Assembly (NCBI GenBank): GCA_035236585.1
Contig: CP141135.1
Location: 4,498,001-4,562,000, forward strand
Direction: 5' to 3'
Length of the DNA stretch: 64,000 bases
DNA from: Warburgia ugandensis
Taxonomy: Eukaryota > Streptophyta > Magnoliopsida > Canellales > Canellaceae
Positions 34,600-46,664 of the stretch are shown here, in pieces. A model generated the notes under the pieces. The model had not been told where the DNA came from, did not search any database, and was given only the letters and a program-made list of their open reading frames with translations. Position 1 is the first letter of the stretch, and each line of letters begins with the position of its first letter. Both the position numbers and the translations under genes were made by a program.

Positions 34600-34745
34600 A
34601 ATTACAAACATACTCCATCAGTGTGATTAGTACTCCATGGATAGCTTATTAACTTAAGCAACCAGATAACAAGAAGCATACTCCATCTGTACAATTACTA
34701 CTCCATGGATAGCTTATTAACTTAAGCAACTAGCTAACAAGAAGC
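34600..34745 (-). repeat. About 70-bp repeat in the 3' flank of gene 2
   Basis: Two copies of a block with CTCCATGGATAGCTTATTAA, CTTAAGCAAC and AACAAGAAGC. The arrangement is the same as in the other genes. Confidence 0.65.
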
Positions 34746-34771
34746 TAACGACAACATGGTGGCCTGCCACC

Positions 34772-35020
34772 TCATGGTTTGTAGGCCGGATCATCTTCTA
34801 CCGGAGGATGTCCAGGATAGTGACCGAACTTTGGAGGCTTCTGAAATGGAGGCTTGTGCCACTGGGGTGGCTTCTCAAATGGAGGTTTGTGCTCTGGGCG
34901 TGGCTTCTCAAATGGAGGCTTGTGCCCGGAGAGTGGCTTGAAGGCATCGTCAGCTTCAGAGGTAGTGGCCAAGACCAGGACTATAACGAGCAACACTAAC
35001 AGATGTGAGAAGGATGCCAT
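34772..35020 (-). CDS. Small secreted proline-rich protein, copy 2
   Basis: The shortest member at 82 residues. It has a signal peptide (MASFSHLLVLLVIVLVLATT then SEA), three HKPPFxKP repeats (HKPPFEKPRPE, HKPPFEKPPQW, HKPPFQKPPKF), and a C-terminus with GHYPGHPPVEDDPAYKP. His is replaced by Tyr in the GHHPG motif and the QANKP end is PAYKP, so this is the most diverged C-terminus of the family. No Cys is present. It has an intact reading frame with a single exon. Its G-box position reads CACTTG, not CACGTG, so promoter function may differ. Wall protein or secreted peptide precursor remain the two options. Confidence 0.85.
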   Translation of the reverse strand: MASFSHLLVLLVIVLVLATTSEADDAFKPLSGHKPPFEKPRPEHKPPFEKPPQWHKPPFQKPPKFGHYPGHPPVEDDPAYKP

Positions 35021-35058
35021 GTTTGATTTTGGTGATAAAACATTGCGTCGGAGCCGGC

Positions 35059-35097
35059 CTTTTATAGGGAAATAGACCTACCAAAGTAAGACAAGTG
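35059..35097 (-). promoter_or_regulatory. TATA box and degenerate G-box of gene 2
   Basis: On the minus strand TATAAAAG at 35,066-35,059, about 40 bases from the ATG. The G-box position (35,097-35,092) reads CACTTG, one change from CACGTG. The surrounding bases are conserved. Confidence 0.55.
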
Positions 35098-36180
35098 TTA
35101 GCATGTATTACATCTGATTTTTGTGTTCATCCATTTCTTAGATTGTAAGGGACCAGCATGTTGAAATTTTGCGCATCTTTGGTTGCAACCAAAGGCTGCT
35201 TCCACCGGCTTCCAGACTTTTCATTAGGACCAATAATGATTGACCACGTATTTGTGCTCGCACACACAGCTCGGAAGTGTACCCTGTTCTTCTTTCCTTC
35301 TTTTGCACAATCTTTCAAAACTCAATTAAGTAGCACAATGGTCGTGGGCCACATCATTGGTGATCACATTGTTCATTTGGGAGGAAAACTTCCCCAGCTA
35401 AACCAATCTAATCCTCTGATTTCTAGGCATTCTTGATGATATAGATTGTTTTTCCCCATTATTTTTTAATTGTTTTGTAACCATTCATGGCTCTCTTAGA
35501 AAAGATAAGATGATCCCGGAATCACATTCTAATTCCTAATAATGATCTTAAGCTGTAAGAGTTCTGGTAGGAGTACATGCGTCCTTTTTCTCTAAGCATA
35601 GTGTCAAAGCCATTCATCATGTTTGGAATGATGTATGATAGGTTATATAAGCCAAAATTTATATCCATTGAATGCTTTTAATTCATGTGGTTGAAAATCA
35701 TGACCCAACCCACATGATTAGGGCCACCCCACTCACATGAAACAACGTCAGACTTCTCGTCCAGAATGCTCCCCGAGAGAGATACTCTGTGAACTGGAGA
35801 AACATTTGACGTTCCTAGGCATCCAGCCCTAAGTTTTTGATGAGCTCGTGTAGTAATTTTCGAACTTAGGCCACATTTTTCTTCATGTGGCCTATGGTTT
35901 TGGCACACTAGTTAATCTTTGGATGGTCCTGCTCAAGATTTTTTGTGCTGCTCTGAGTACTTAAAATGGCTAATACAAAAATGGTAGGATCATCTGGAGT
36001 ATGTGGTATGCACCAGTTTACTTTCAAGTATGTGACTTCTCGGACCAGGCTCATCTATGGAACACCTTTAAGATTAACGGTTTAGATTATCAAAAAGATA
36101 ATTCCGTGTGTGTAAAGTACAAGAAAACCCTGCAAAGGAGGGCGTAGAATTGGAAACAGTCTTAAAGGGCATCCAAATAT

Positions 36181-36361
36181 AAAAAGGGGCAGCCTCTGTA
36201 CACTAAGCTCTTGCATATGTGAGGTCTGGAGAAAGGGTGGACCATAAGTGTTAATAGTATGCAGTCTTACCTTGCATTTTGCAAGAGGCTATTTTTACAC
36301 CTTGAACTTATAACCTCAAAGTCATACAATTACAACTCTATCATTGCGCCAAAGCTCCCCT
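36181..36361 (-). mobile_element. Au SINE with clean 9-bp target duplication
   Basis: Minus-strand copy from GGGGAGCTTTGGCGCAATGA to a CTTAGTGTACAGAGGCTGCC tail. TCCAAATAT lies on both sides (36,172-36,180 and 36,362-36,370). Other units, for example near 45.05 kb, have the same site uninterrupted, so this SINE inserted after the units separated. Confidence 0.9.
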
Positions 36362-37435
36362 TCCAAATATCATTTCTCTTAAAGTAGGATGACTAACAAG
36401 TAATTGGCTTAATCCAAATGCCCAAAACTAATATGGCACACGCAAACAACTTCTGGTGTACTCAAGTACCTGCTTCGCGTGTAACCAGCTAATAGCACGT
36501 AACGCACGTAGCATGGCCAACCTCTTTATATTCCCTGCTTGCACTTGATTTAAAAAGAAGATTACTTCTTTGTAACTCCCTCAAACCATGATTTAGTCAG
36601 GGAATTATTTCATTTCTTTTTACTTTGTTCCCACCTATATTACCACTCGCATAATTTTTCTAGTGTCTAAATGATTTTTATTTGTTCTCTGAGACATGAT
36701 ATGAACTTATGCAACTCCTTTTGATAACGCCAATTCGCGATCGTATAAAAAGTTGCCATGCGGTGCCCCACTTTTGATGCCTTGTTTCTTATTTTGGAGT
36801 GGCTAAGATGGTTGAATACGTTGGCAAGTAGAAGCCTACTACGTTTAGCTTGCTGTAACTTTTAATCATAATGTTGGAGTTGCCTGACTGGTGGATTTAC
36901 TATAAAAACTAAAAATTATTTGTTAGTCTCTCACAGAAATCAATTGAATCAACTAACTTATGCGTTTGTGCATTAGTCGTTCACATGTGTGCAAGATTTG
37001 TCCTTAAATTTGGATAATCATTGTTAGTCACAAATCAATTAAATTCTATTTTATACAAACTCTAAATCTAACTCCTTTATAGAGGTCACCCATTTAAAAT
37101 CTACCATGAGAAGCCAGAAGTTGCCTGATTTGCTCTCAAATTTATTTATCTACTTTGCATTTTCCTTGAGAAAAGGTTTTCATAGCTGCAAGCCTAAAAA
37201 TATATGAAAATTAATGTGGGCCATGAAGAAGCCTATTGTAATACTTTTATAGGTTTTGATGATAATGAGTCCATAAACAAGTGAAATTGATGGTGAACCC
37301 ACATTTTTTTGAATATGACTTGTGTAAACTCATTCAGATTTGATTGTTAGTTATATTACACGTTTATTTTGGGTATATTGATTCACGTGGGTCAATGTGC
37401 GAATAAAATTTAACGGGTCTCATACCTAATTTGCT

Positions 37436-37594
37436 TATGGAGCAATGGTAGAGTTGTCATTGCATGGCATTGAGGTTATAGGTTTGAGGCTTGGAAATAG
37501 TCTCTTGCAAAAATTGAAGGTAAGGCTGCATACTATTGACCCTTACGGTCTACCCATTCCCCAAACACTGCATTTGCAGCAGCTTCATGCAGGT
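37436..37594 (+). mobile_element. Au SINE, plus strand, truncated head
   Basis: GGAGCAATGGTAGAGTTGTC, then GAGGTTATAGGTTTGAGGCT, TCTCTTGCAAAAATTGAAGG and GCAGCTTCATGCAGGTGCAG. It lacks the first bases of the tRNA-like head. Degenerate and old, with no clear target duplication. Confidence 0.7.
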
Positions 37595-37689
37595 GCAGAC
37601 ATATTTTTCTTATGATTATTATACAGCTGATGCTGGTTGGATTAGTGGATCCATCCAATCATTTCTGAATGAAGTTTGACATGGGGGAA

Positions 37690-39460
37690 TCGTGTGACAT
37701 TAATGTTTACCAATTTTATCTGGACAATATCAATGTGGCCCAGCTTCTAAAATAGTTCCAACTCATTAGTTCTAAAAGGAGGGCAATGCTTAAGTGAGTT
37801 TGCCCACTCAATAACCTTGGTCTTCCAACCAATTAAAACTATTCTCCATCAACTTGACCACTTGCAATAGTGTTCTCCTTCTCTGTCCAGATAATGTCCA
37901 CCAGGTATAGGTAGCACTAAGAAAGTTGGACAATCTATGTCTTTCTTATTTCTCATAGTAAGCCAGTAATTTATAGCTGACTTAGCAGAACGAAAGGGTG
38001 GTGACTGCATCCCGAATTCACCATCAACTTTGGCCTACAAGCGTGTAACTTTCGGGCAGTAGTGGAAGAGATGTGTGCAGATTCCTCTTATCTTGTACAG
38101 ACCGGTCATTTCTTGTCTTGCTTACCTGGCTACTTGATTTTGTCTCTAGAAGGGAGCTTCTTTAGTGCAATTAGTCGCAGCAGAATTCTGATCCTTGGTT
38201 GTATGTTTTAGTAGACCAAATCTTTCTTCAAAGAGCATGGTTATCTGCGTCTGCAGAACCTTGCATGTTATAGGATGATTTCATAGTAAAACAGCCACTA
38301 TAAGGGGGCCCATATAGTTATATCATTCTGATTGGGAAAAATCTGAACAATCTTAATAGATTTAAGAACTTCATTGCTGATATATGAAACTTTTTCAAGG
38401 TCTCGTTCATCATCTCTTATGATGACTACAACTTTATTTTCCCTGCTACAATAGGAAAGCATAGATAAAAGGGCAGCCCTGGTGCACAAAGCTCCAGCCT
38501 ATGCAGGGTCCAAGGAAGGGATGGACAACAAGGGTCTATGGTGCACAACCTTACCTTGTATTTTTGCAAGAGGCAATTTCTATACCTTGAACCCGTGACC
38601 TCAAGGTCACAACTTTTGCCTTCACGCCAAGGCTCCCCTTCAACAAGAAAGCATATATATAGGAACAAAATCTTTGGCTGACTTAAACCTGCCCAGTTGT
38701 CAAACCATAGAGAAGCTTTGTTCTCAGCAATAGACCATCCAATACCTTCCTTAGTAGCTCTTTACATTTTAGCATCTCAGCCCATAAATGGGATGTATAA
38801 GCAGTCTTCTTCACTTCAAAGAATGAGTTTTTGGGGAAGTATTTAGCTCAGATAAGAGAAGACCATAGAGAGTACTGATCGGTCAGAATTTGCCATGCGA
38901 GCTTCATTTTGAAGGCTTTATCTAGTTTGATGGGGTCCCTAACACCCAATCCGCTGTGAAGCTTGCACTTGGCAATCTGACTACATCAAACCGAGCAATG
39001 AGATTTAGCTTGCTGAGACACTTGGCATTTCATAGAAATGAATTCTGCAATTTGCTGCAGTCATTCAATAATCTTTGGGGATACAAGATATTTCCATTGT
39101 GATGCATGCTTCTTCACAGAATTCTCCTAGATATAGTCCGCCTATTTTTTGCCTTCTGTACAAACAGTGAACGGAAGACCCATGTATGTACAGTTAGTCA
39201 TTTCATTATTGAAGTGAAGAATCCTTAGTAGGGCTTTCCTGTCAATGGGTTCCTCCAAAGTTGATGAATGTTGTTCAAGAAATGGTAGCATATTTTTTAC
39301 GTATGATTTGAAGGCCAGATTTTTAACTAAAAATCTTGAAAATCCGATTGAGTTCCCCCACATGAAAAATCTGCCTCAGAGAAAATGATCACATTGTCTG
39401 CAGTTGGATTATTTTACAGTGCACTGATGACTTCTTCACTATCTTCTTTCTAGAGGGGAC
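37690..39460 (-). pseudogene. LINE ORF2 reverse transcriptase to zinc-knuckle remnant (unit U4)
   Basis: Minus-strand copy of the 16.60-18.25 kb region. It includes ADNVIIFSEADFS near 39.39 kb, a 73-residue open frame (39,142-39,363) with SRFLVKNLAFKSYVKNMLPF and NEMTNCTYMGLPF, and farther down KLAWQILTDQYSLWS-type and DNWAG-like residues. Stops interrupt it throughout and a SINE has inserted at 38,468. Confidence 0.75.
38468..38646 (-). mobile_element. Au SINE inserted into the LINE remnant
   Basis: Minus-strand copy with GGGGAGCCTTGGCGTGAAGG and GACCTTGAGGTCACGGGTTC, ending CTTTGTGCACCAGGGCTGCC. Target duplication GAAAGCATAKATA at 38,455-38,467 and 38,647-38,659. The corresponding place at about 17.39 kb reads through, so the insertion postdates the LINE duplication. 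Confidence 0.9.
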
Positions 39461-41989
39461 ATTTGATTACAGGAATTATCTTCAGCTCATGGTTCTTCTA
39501 GCCGGACTCCTCGTTACTGAGGGTCCTTATGTCTTATTCTCATCTCAAATTAAGTAATGAGTTTGGTGCCTGGTCGGTCCTTGTCAACTTTTAATCTATG
39601 CTACTTCATTCAAATCTCCAAGTTGAAATATGCCTACATTTCTACCAGATGGTGAAATCTTTATAGAACGAAACAGGACTGAATTTCATTAATGGGAAAT
39701 ATGGTATTAGTGCGACAGGTCGTTTACATTACTCTCTTCCTTCTTGCTGAAAACCTATCTGAAAATATGTGATTGATGTATCCATTTCTCATCCGCTGCT
39801 GTGTCATTTTAGGTCGTTGATCATGGTACAGCATGTAAAGCACTCTTGGTACAGCATCAAAGGATTTGATATACTTATACACGTAACTGTTAGATCCATT
39901 GTGCTTTCAGGTGCTGTCCTTTACTTCCTCCTGCATAATTGAGGATTTTGCCTCCAGCTGTGATGTTATTCTCTACTTTCAGTTGCATATGTCCTACTCA
40001 TTAATACGTCTATGCAAGTACTCGTCTTTTTTGGCTATCTTATTTTATCAATATCAGTTCCTAGCTCGTGCTTCCTGCCCGTGTGTGTAGGTATACAAAA
40101 GGAGAGATGGTTCAGCTACATTAGTTAATCAAAGAGCTTAGACGAAAAAATATAAGGCTAATGCATGTTCTCATTGCTGATACTTCTCGGCTTGGTCGAA
40201 GGGAAGCAGATATGAAGAAGAATTGAGTGCTCTCGTTATTGCCTTTTGTTTTTGCATCACACATTTCTGTCAGTTGTGGCGCTTTCTCAAACTAATTGAA
40301 ATTAAATTTCTTTTTCAGAGCTCGAGCTTGTTGTAGCTTCTCTGTTGCTGCATCTTTATATTGCAATGATATTTGATATGCGTCCTGAACTATGATGAAT
40401 CCTAATTAATCTAATGGGATTCTCCTCTCTCTACCGTTATCAACCCTAATCTCTATGTACCATTTGGTTTATGAACAAGCTATTATGTTTACCATGGGCC
40501 TATACATAGATTTTATACTATACTTTTTAAAACTGGGCCCACATGTTGGGTGCACGCAAAGTGGGGCCCCAAATCTTACATCAAGTGAGACGAAATGCAT
40601 TGATTATGCTTTACATGGTATGTAAAGAGGGCCCACACATCGGTCCATGTAATATCCTATCAATGTTGGTCCACAAGTTTCAGGTAAACTTGGCCTACAT
40701 GCTCAATTTTATTTCAAAATATTCAAGCATTTATTATAATTTAATAATATTCTTCTTTTTTCAGATCATCACTTTATGTCATCATTATCATCATCAAGAA
40801 CTTACTCCGATTAGGGGTTGGTCATATGAATCTTGTTCCTTCATCACTCTATGTCATGGATGCAAATAGCAGCTGTTATACTTGATATTTTGGCTGATAT
40901 ATCTGCCGATGTGCCCACTATTTCTTATAAAACCGCCCAGTATGGCCAATTTGAAAATTTCATCGGGTGGCTCTCCTATTTCGTTCCATGCTCTATGTTA
41001 CTCCATCTCAACCAAAATTGTCCCATAATATCAAGCAATCTCACTGTATAACACCCCATCTCAAGTCATCACCATCACATGAGAACTCATTCTATCTCAC
41101 TCTCGATCCACTGACATCCGGAAAAATGCTTGAATAAGTATGTCAAATTTACACTTTCTGCCTCTTTTTCAACATGGTTACAATAGTACATATGTAATTT
41201 TCCTTTTTTATTTTTCTTTTAAAAAAGGCACTAACATTTTTATGCCTGATTTAACACCAAATAATTCAAAATTTCTTAGTATAAAAAAAATTCAAAAATT
41301 CATATTCTTTCTTGAACAGTTACATGTTTAATCCTGGGTGCACCTTTGAAAAAGTTCAGTTGATCTTTCTCTGAATCTTTTCTAACCCTCTGTTTTCAGC
41401 TGTTATACATTTGGTAAGCACGATTTGGGAGCATAATGAACATGGGTCATATCTTTGGTGGTTACCGTTTTCAAGTTAGTAGAAAATTTCTCCTATTGAA
41501 CTACTCAAACGTTTTGATTCTACACATTATTGATGGACATGGATTGTTGCCTTATAATTTGGTAATGATATGGAATTCCTTCATGGGTTTTCCAAAAATT
41601 TATTGTGTGCATGTGAGTAGTCTAGTCGATTAATGTTATAAATTGGTCGATCAAAAGAGAATTTAGATCTTTCCACCAAAGCGAGTCATCAAAGAATCCT
41701 CACCGATGATCAGCTGAAGAGGACAGGATGGCATCTACCTGGGGTGTTGGTGGCGCTTGAGATGGATCTGAGATTACCCGAGATGAAATGAGATGAGATG
41801 AGATGGGGCTATGTCACTGTCTGTGGCGCATGAGATGAGTTGAGACAAATTCATCTCTGTTAAGTTGAATTTTCAGTTATTTCATGCCAAATTTGGATCA
41901 TCTTAACCCAGCTCAAGTAATCTCAGAGAAGATTTCAGATTTCATGTCAAGCAGCTTACTTCAGCACAAGCACCATTAAGACCATGTAT

Positions 41990-42475
41990 CCTTTGTAGGA
42001 AAGAAGACAGTATCGATGATTTGTTGCTGAAGTGCCAGTCTGAGAATAGTTGGCCCAGCACGTTCAAATTGTTTCGAGTACTTGGGTTGGTCCTAATGGC
42101 ATTGTTCAACTCATGGAAATATGGAGAATTACTAAAACATCTACGAGTGATAAAGTGACGGGGGAAATGTTCTTCCATGCTATCACTTGGAACATTTGTA
42201 GGGAGAGAAACCAGAGAACCTTCTCTCCCAGAGAATAGTCTTCGGAAGTCTGTATTCTGACAGTTCCTCACAAAGATCTGTAGGCCTCAGAAAGAGCGTG
42301 GCCTATCTATGTCAATATTACAGTCTTCAAGCCTAAATCATTCAATAATGGAAGTCGCCATCATTTGGACATTTCATACAAATTTTAATGGGTCATCCAT
42401 TTGTAACGTAGGACCCTACAACGGAGATGTCATTGTTTACTGCTCAAGAAAGATTTCGAACTTATTTATATTATA
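41990..42475 (+). pseudogene. LINE ORF2 zinc-knuckle and RNase H remnant (unit U5)
   Basis: Frames give CILCRKEDSIDDLLLKCQ with SENSW (CxxC...C zinc-knuckle pattern), FKLFRVLGLVLMALFNSW, ITWNICRERNQRTFS, then HTNFNGSSICNVGP. This is the plant LINE order zf-RVT, WxERNxRxF, RNase H start. Frameshifts separate the parts. Confidence 0.7.
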
Positions 42476-43369
42476 ACTCTCTCAGTCATCACCTAAGTAT
42501 GAACCTCCACGGAGTATCAACCATTTCGCAGAAAAGAACATACGAAGATTTTCTAATCATTTCTGGTTCCTACAAATGATCCCGAAGGTGTTTAAGGAAT
42601 ACTGTAGAAGAGGAATAATAGACCAAAGCACTTCCTCTTTTATAAGCCCATCTTTGGATGATCTCATCCATTCATCTAATTGATCCAGCTTTGCGTGTCT
42701 AATAATCAAAATATCTTAAAATCATGATGAGTGGACAATCCTAGAAATCTAAACTCCCTCATTTTAGTCATTGAAGTTGGATCAACGTTTATACAAAGTT
42801 TCTAACTGCATGTTGTCGGTGATCTTATCATACAATCTACAATGCTAAAATCATCAAATATATGCCCTTTAGAAAATTTCATATCTAAAGCCAAAGAAAT
42901 TAGATGAACAAATTAGATCACTAAAAGACAGACCCTTCTGCAGAAGTACAAACGCTTACAAAAGTAGTGAACTATGTCCAAATTTCTCAATGTTTGGCAT
43001 TCAGGCTTCGGAATCTCTTGATGGACCTACAAATGAAATATTCAACTCGTGGGGGCATCAGGAAGAATTACGAGTCTTGAATCCTAAAATCGGAGTGAGT
43101 TTGGTGCAATTAAGAACATTAAATCACGATATTTTACAGTCGCGCGTGGAACAAGTCTGTGCGTGCTTTCGTTCAAAAGCCTTGTACGCACATCCAAACA
43201 TCCTCCATGGACCATTCGTGTCACAGAGAGAGAGAGGAGTCAATATCAAAACAAACGTAGGACTATTCAAAGGGGTATCCTGGCTACTGGATATGGTGTT
43301 CATGCCCCCAGCCTTGAGGAAGGGGTTCAATACTATTCGGAGGGGGTGTCCTACTTATTGGCCACTCAC

Positions 43370-43475
<106 letters not shown>

Positions 43476-43614
43476 CGTGCAGATTGCTGGAACATGAACA
43501 ATAACAGGAAACACAGTAAATATTATTATCTGACAAACATGGGATTACATTTCTACCAAGAGTTTAGAAAGACACCCATGGTTTCTCAGAAATTACAAAC
43601 ATACTCCATCAGTG

Positions 43615-43725
43615 TAATTACTACTCCATGGATAGCTTATAAACTTAAGCAACCAGAAAACAAGAAGCATACTCCATTACCCCATGGGTAGCTTATTAAC
43701 TTGAGCAAGTAGCTAATTATGGTGG
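43615..43725 (-). repeat. About 70-bp repeat in the 3' flank of gene 3
   Basis: One and a half copies of the CCATGGRTAGCTTATWAACT block with AACAAGAAGCATACTCCAT between them. Counterpart of the repeats after genes 1, 2, 4 and 5. Confidence 0.6.
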
Positions 43726-43734
43726 CCTGCCGCC

Positions 43735-44022
43735 TCATGGTTTGTTGGCCTGATCATCTTCTACCGGAGGATGGCCGGGATGGTGGCCGAACTTTGGGGG
43801 CTTCTTAAATGGAGGCTTGTGCAGTGGGGGTGGCTTCTCAGATGGAGGTTTGTGCTTTGGGGGTGGCTTCTTAAATGGAGGCTTGTGCAATGGTGGTGGC
43901 TTCTCATGTACTGGATGCTTGTAGTAGTCTGGTTGTGACTCGAAGCCAAAGTCAGCTTCGGAGGCAACGGCCAAGGCCAGAATGACAAGGAGAAACACTA
44001 ATAAGTGTGAGAAGGATGCCAT
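43735..44022 (-). CDS. Small secreted proline-rich protein, copy 3
   Basis: 95 residues. Signal peptide 1-23 (same as copy 1), then DFGFESQPDYYKHPVHEKPP. Three 11-residue repeats follow: HKPPFKKPPPK, HKPPSEKPPPL and HKPPFKKPPKF. The end is GHHPGHPPVEDDQANKP. There is no Cys. It differs from copy 5 by only about six residues, so the two are recent duplicates or share gene conversion. YYKHPV and the repeats are typical of structural wall proteins, whereas the strict C-terminus is more like a conserved peptide. The reading frame is intact; the G-box position reads CACGAG. Confidence 0.87.
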   Translation of the reverse strand: MASFSHLLVFLLVILALAVASEADFGFESQPDYYKHPVHEKPPPLHKPPFKKPPPKHKPPSEKPPPLHKPPFKKPPKFGHHPGHPPVEDDQANKP

Positions 44023-44060
44023 GTTTGATTTTGGTGGTAGTACACTGCATGGGAGTTGCC

Positions 44061-44100
44061 CTTTTATAGGGAAATTAGGCCTACCAAAAGAAGACTCGTG
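44061..44100 (-). promoter_or_regulatory. TATA box and degenerate G-box of gene 3
   Basis: TATAAAAG on the minus strand at 44,068-44,061. G-box position 44,100-44,095 reads CACGAG. The bases between are the same as in gene 5. Confidence 0.55.
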
Positions 44101-44256
44101 CTAGCATGGACCACATCTGATGTTTGCGTTTATCCAACTCCTTAATTGTATGGGCCGTGCGAGTTGAAAATTTGTGCAAGTTGCAACTACAGGCCGCTTC
44201 CCACGGGCTCCCGAGGCATCTAACAGTTGCCAAAGTTTTGGATAAGAATAAAAAGG

Positions 44257-44392
44257 AAAGTCCTGCTGCACAAAGTTTCTGTGTATGCTGGTCTGGGGCA
44301 GACCACAAGGGTCAATAATAATTAATTTTATTTTGTATTTTGTAAGAGACTGTTTTCATGCATTGAACTCATAACTTCAAGTCAGATGAGGA
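44257..44392 (-). mobile_element. Au SINE, truncated, minus strand
   Basis: Contains the reverse complement of the 3' two thirds: AGGTCCTGCTGCACAAAG-like end, GGGGCAGACCACAAGGGTCA, and a TTTTGTAAGAGACTGTTTTC stretch. The tRNA-like head is missing or decayed. Confidence 0.65.
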
Positions 44393-45469
44393 CATTTAAC
44401 AGTAGCCTGTCTAGATCTTTAATAAGAATGTGTAGTAATTTTCACACTTTAGGCTACATGACTTGTCTCTATGTGAGGGGTCAATGGCCTCAGATGCTGG
44501 CTCAGTAATTAATCTTTGGATGGTCCTACCCAAGATTTTCTGAGCTTTTTTGAGTATTTAAAATGACTAATAGAAAGAACAGTAGGATCATCTGCAGTAT
44601 GGGCCTAGTTCGAGGGAGGGAGGATTCCTTTCCCACCTATTGCCTCTTCCTTCTCTTTTGCTTAACAGCAAAGCAAGATATTGTATAACCTTGCCTTTGC
44701 CTTTAGTCATTAGGGCTCACTCAGTAATTTTCCAGCTCAAGACACTTGGATCCGCTTAGTGATGGAGAGGGTTTGGAACTACACGCTGGACAAAGATGGA
44801 TTGAAGGCCTCTATTTATTAAGGTGAGATAGATGAATTAAAAGAGAGAATCATTAATTCTATTAAAAGGATAATGAATGACTTCAACGAATAATACATAA
44901 AAAGAATAGTAGAATCATCCGCAGTATGTGATTAGCACCAACGAGGAAAGCTTGTATGTGGAAACACCGTTCAGAACAATGGTTTTAGATTATCAAAAAG
45001 ATTGACTCCAAAGGAGGGCGTGGAATTTGAAAGAGTTAGTTGCAAAGGGCGTCCAAATGTCATTTCCCTAAAACAATCTACCCTTTCCTATTCCAAGTAA
45101 AAAGCAAAAAATTGCTAGGCTAAATGTTAAAGTCGTGCGACTGGTCACATCGGGGGATGACTAACAAATATGAAATAACTGGCTTAACGGAGTTAAAACC
45201 AGACGCCCAAAACCTAATACCTACACTTATCCAGAATGAGTTAGTCCTGGTATTCAACCACAGACATGGCTAAGATGGTTCAATATGTTGGCAAGTAGAA
45301 ACCTACTGTTTTTTGTATACTATAGCTTTTAATCATGAGGTGAGACATGCTTGACTTGTGGATTTGCTAGAAAAACTATAGATCCTTTGTTAGTCCCGTA
45401 TAGAGATCAATTGAATAAACTAACTTCTGCCAATTTGCATTAGTCTTTCACATGGGTGCAAGATTTATC

Positions 45470-45624
45470 GTCATGTGATCTTTAAGTTACGGGTTTAAGG
45501 CATAGAAACGGCCTCTTGCAAAAATACAAGGTAAGACTACATACTATAGGCCCTTGTGGTCTGCCCCCTTGCCAAACCCCGCATAGGCAGGAGTTTTGTG
45601 TACTGGGGCTGCCCTTTTTACGGT
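45470..45624 (+). mobile_element. Au SINE, plus strand, 5'-truncated with target duplication
   Basis: Starts within the head (TCATGTGATCTTTAAGTTAC), ends GTACTGGGGCTGCCCTTTTT. Flanked by TGCAAGATTTRTC at 45,457-45,469 and 45,625-45,637. The truncated head with an intact duplication indicates insertion by incomplete reverse transcription. Confidence 0.85.
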
Positions 45625-46228
45625 TGCAAGATTTGTCCATAAATTTGGCAAATCATTTTTAGTCAAAATTTGATTATATTTTACTTAAAACAAACTCCAA
45701 ATCCGGCTCCTTTACAGAAGTCATCCCTTTGAAATTCACCATGAGGAGTTAGAAGTTGTATGCTTTACTCCCAAGTTTATTTTTTTACTTCTGTATTTTT
45801 CTTTAGAAAAGGTTTTAATAGTTGTGGGTCTACAAATATTTGAAAATAATGTTGACAATTTACATGAGTTGCCAAATTTTGCGAGATTTAACAAGAGTTT
45901 GAGCTCAAAATTTAAATTTTCTTTAATTTAGCAAGATATATGATAATTGAGAGTTTGACCTGATTTTATATATCATAATAGACATAGTCCGCCAATAGGA
46001 ATTAAGATGACCTACTATTCTTTATTTGAGCCCACATTTATACTTTTATCTCAATTGGCCCAGTTAAAAAAGATGACATATAAGGCTGGCATTTATCTTC
46101 ACCCAAAATGTTTTATAAGGTAGTAATAAACAATTTAATCAAGTAGTATAATGTACCAAGAGACCTACTTGTAAGAATCTCTATGTTTTCATTACTTATT
46201 TGATACAACCACTATACGCAGTTGTATC

Positions 46229-46230
<2 letters not shown>

Positions 46231-46301
<71 letters not shown>
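46231..46301 (+). repeat. GA microsatellite
   Basis: About 35 GA repeats, directly after GTTGTATCAAAA. Confidence 0.95.
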
Positions 46302-46305
<4 letters not shown>

Positions 46306-46592
46306 ATATGATATAACGATTTATATTACAAGTGTTCCAACAATTGAAAACTGGACCTACTTTTTCATATTTTTTAGTGATCCAAGATGTTCATTTGATT
46401 TTCCCATCTTAGATGGCCTAGTTATAAAATCTCATGTCTATTGCATGTATTTGGATCCTCCATTTTTAGAACTTTTAAACAAAAAATATATAATGTTTTG
46501 TGTTTTTTGAGGTTTTTATATTATACTATCTATTTTTTTGCTTCAAATTATCTAAAAATTGAGGACCTAGGGGCGTCCAACTGATATAAAAA

Positions 46593-46595
<3 letters not shown>

Positions 46596-46661
<66 letters not shown>
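46596..46661 (+). repeat. GA microsatellite
   Basis: About 33 GA repeats, after CTGATATAAAAAAGAA, in the same orientation as the tract 300 bases to the left. Confidence 0.95.

Positions 46662-46664
<3 letters not shown>

Larger units (their letters stand above)
32680..39470 (+). repeat. Duplicated unit U4 (gene 2)
   Basis: Plus-orientation unit with the same order of blocks: water-shed TACATAGATTTTATGCTATAC start, ATGAG-rich block, truncated LINE C-terminus (to about 34.33 kb), CT tract, gene 2, promoter-distal part, SINE, then the LINE RT part at 37.69-39.46 kb. It has lost the RNase H part of the LINE piece present in U1, U5 and U7. Confidence 0.65.

Noticed and set aside
34756..35075. Plus-strand frames overlapping gene 2
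   Set aside because: Antisense shadows of the repetitive proline-rich coding sequence. The same shadows occur opposite other copies.
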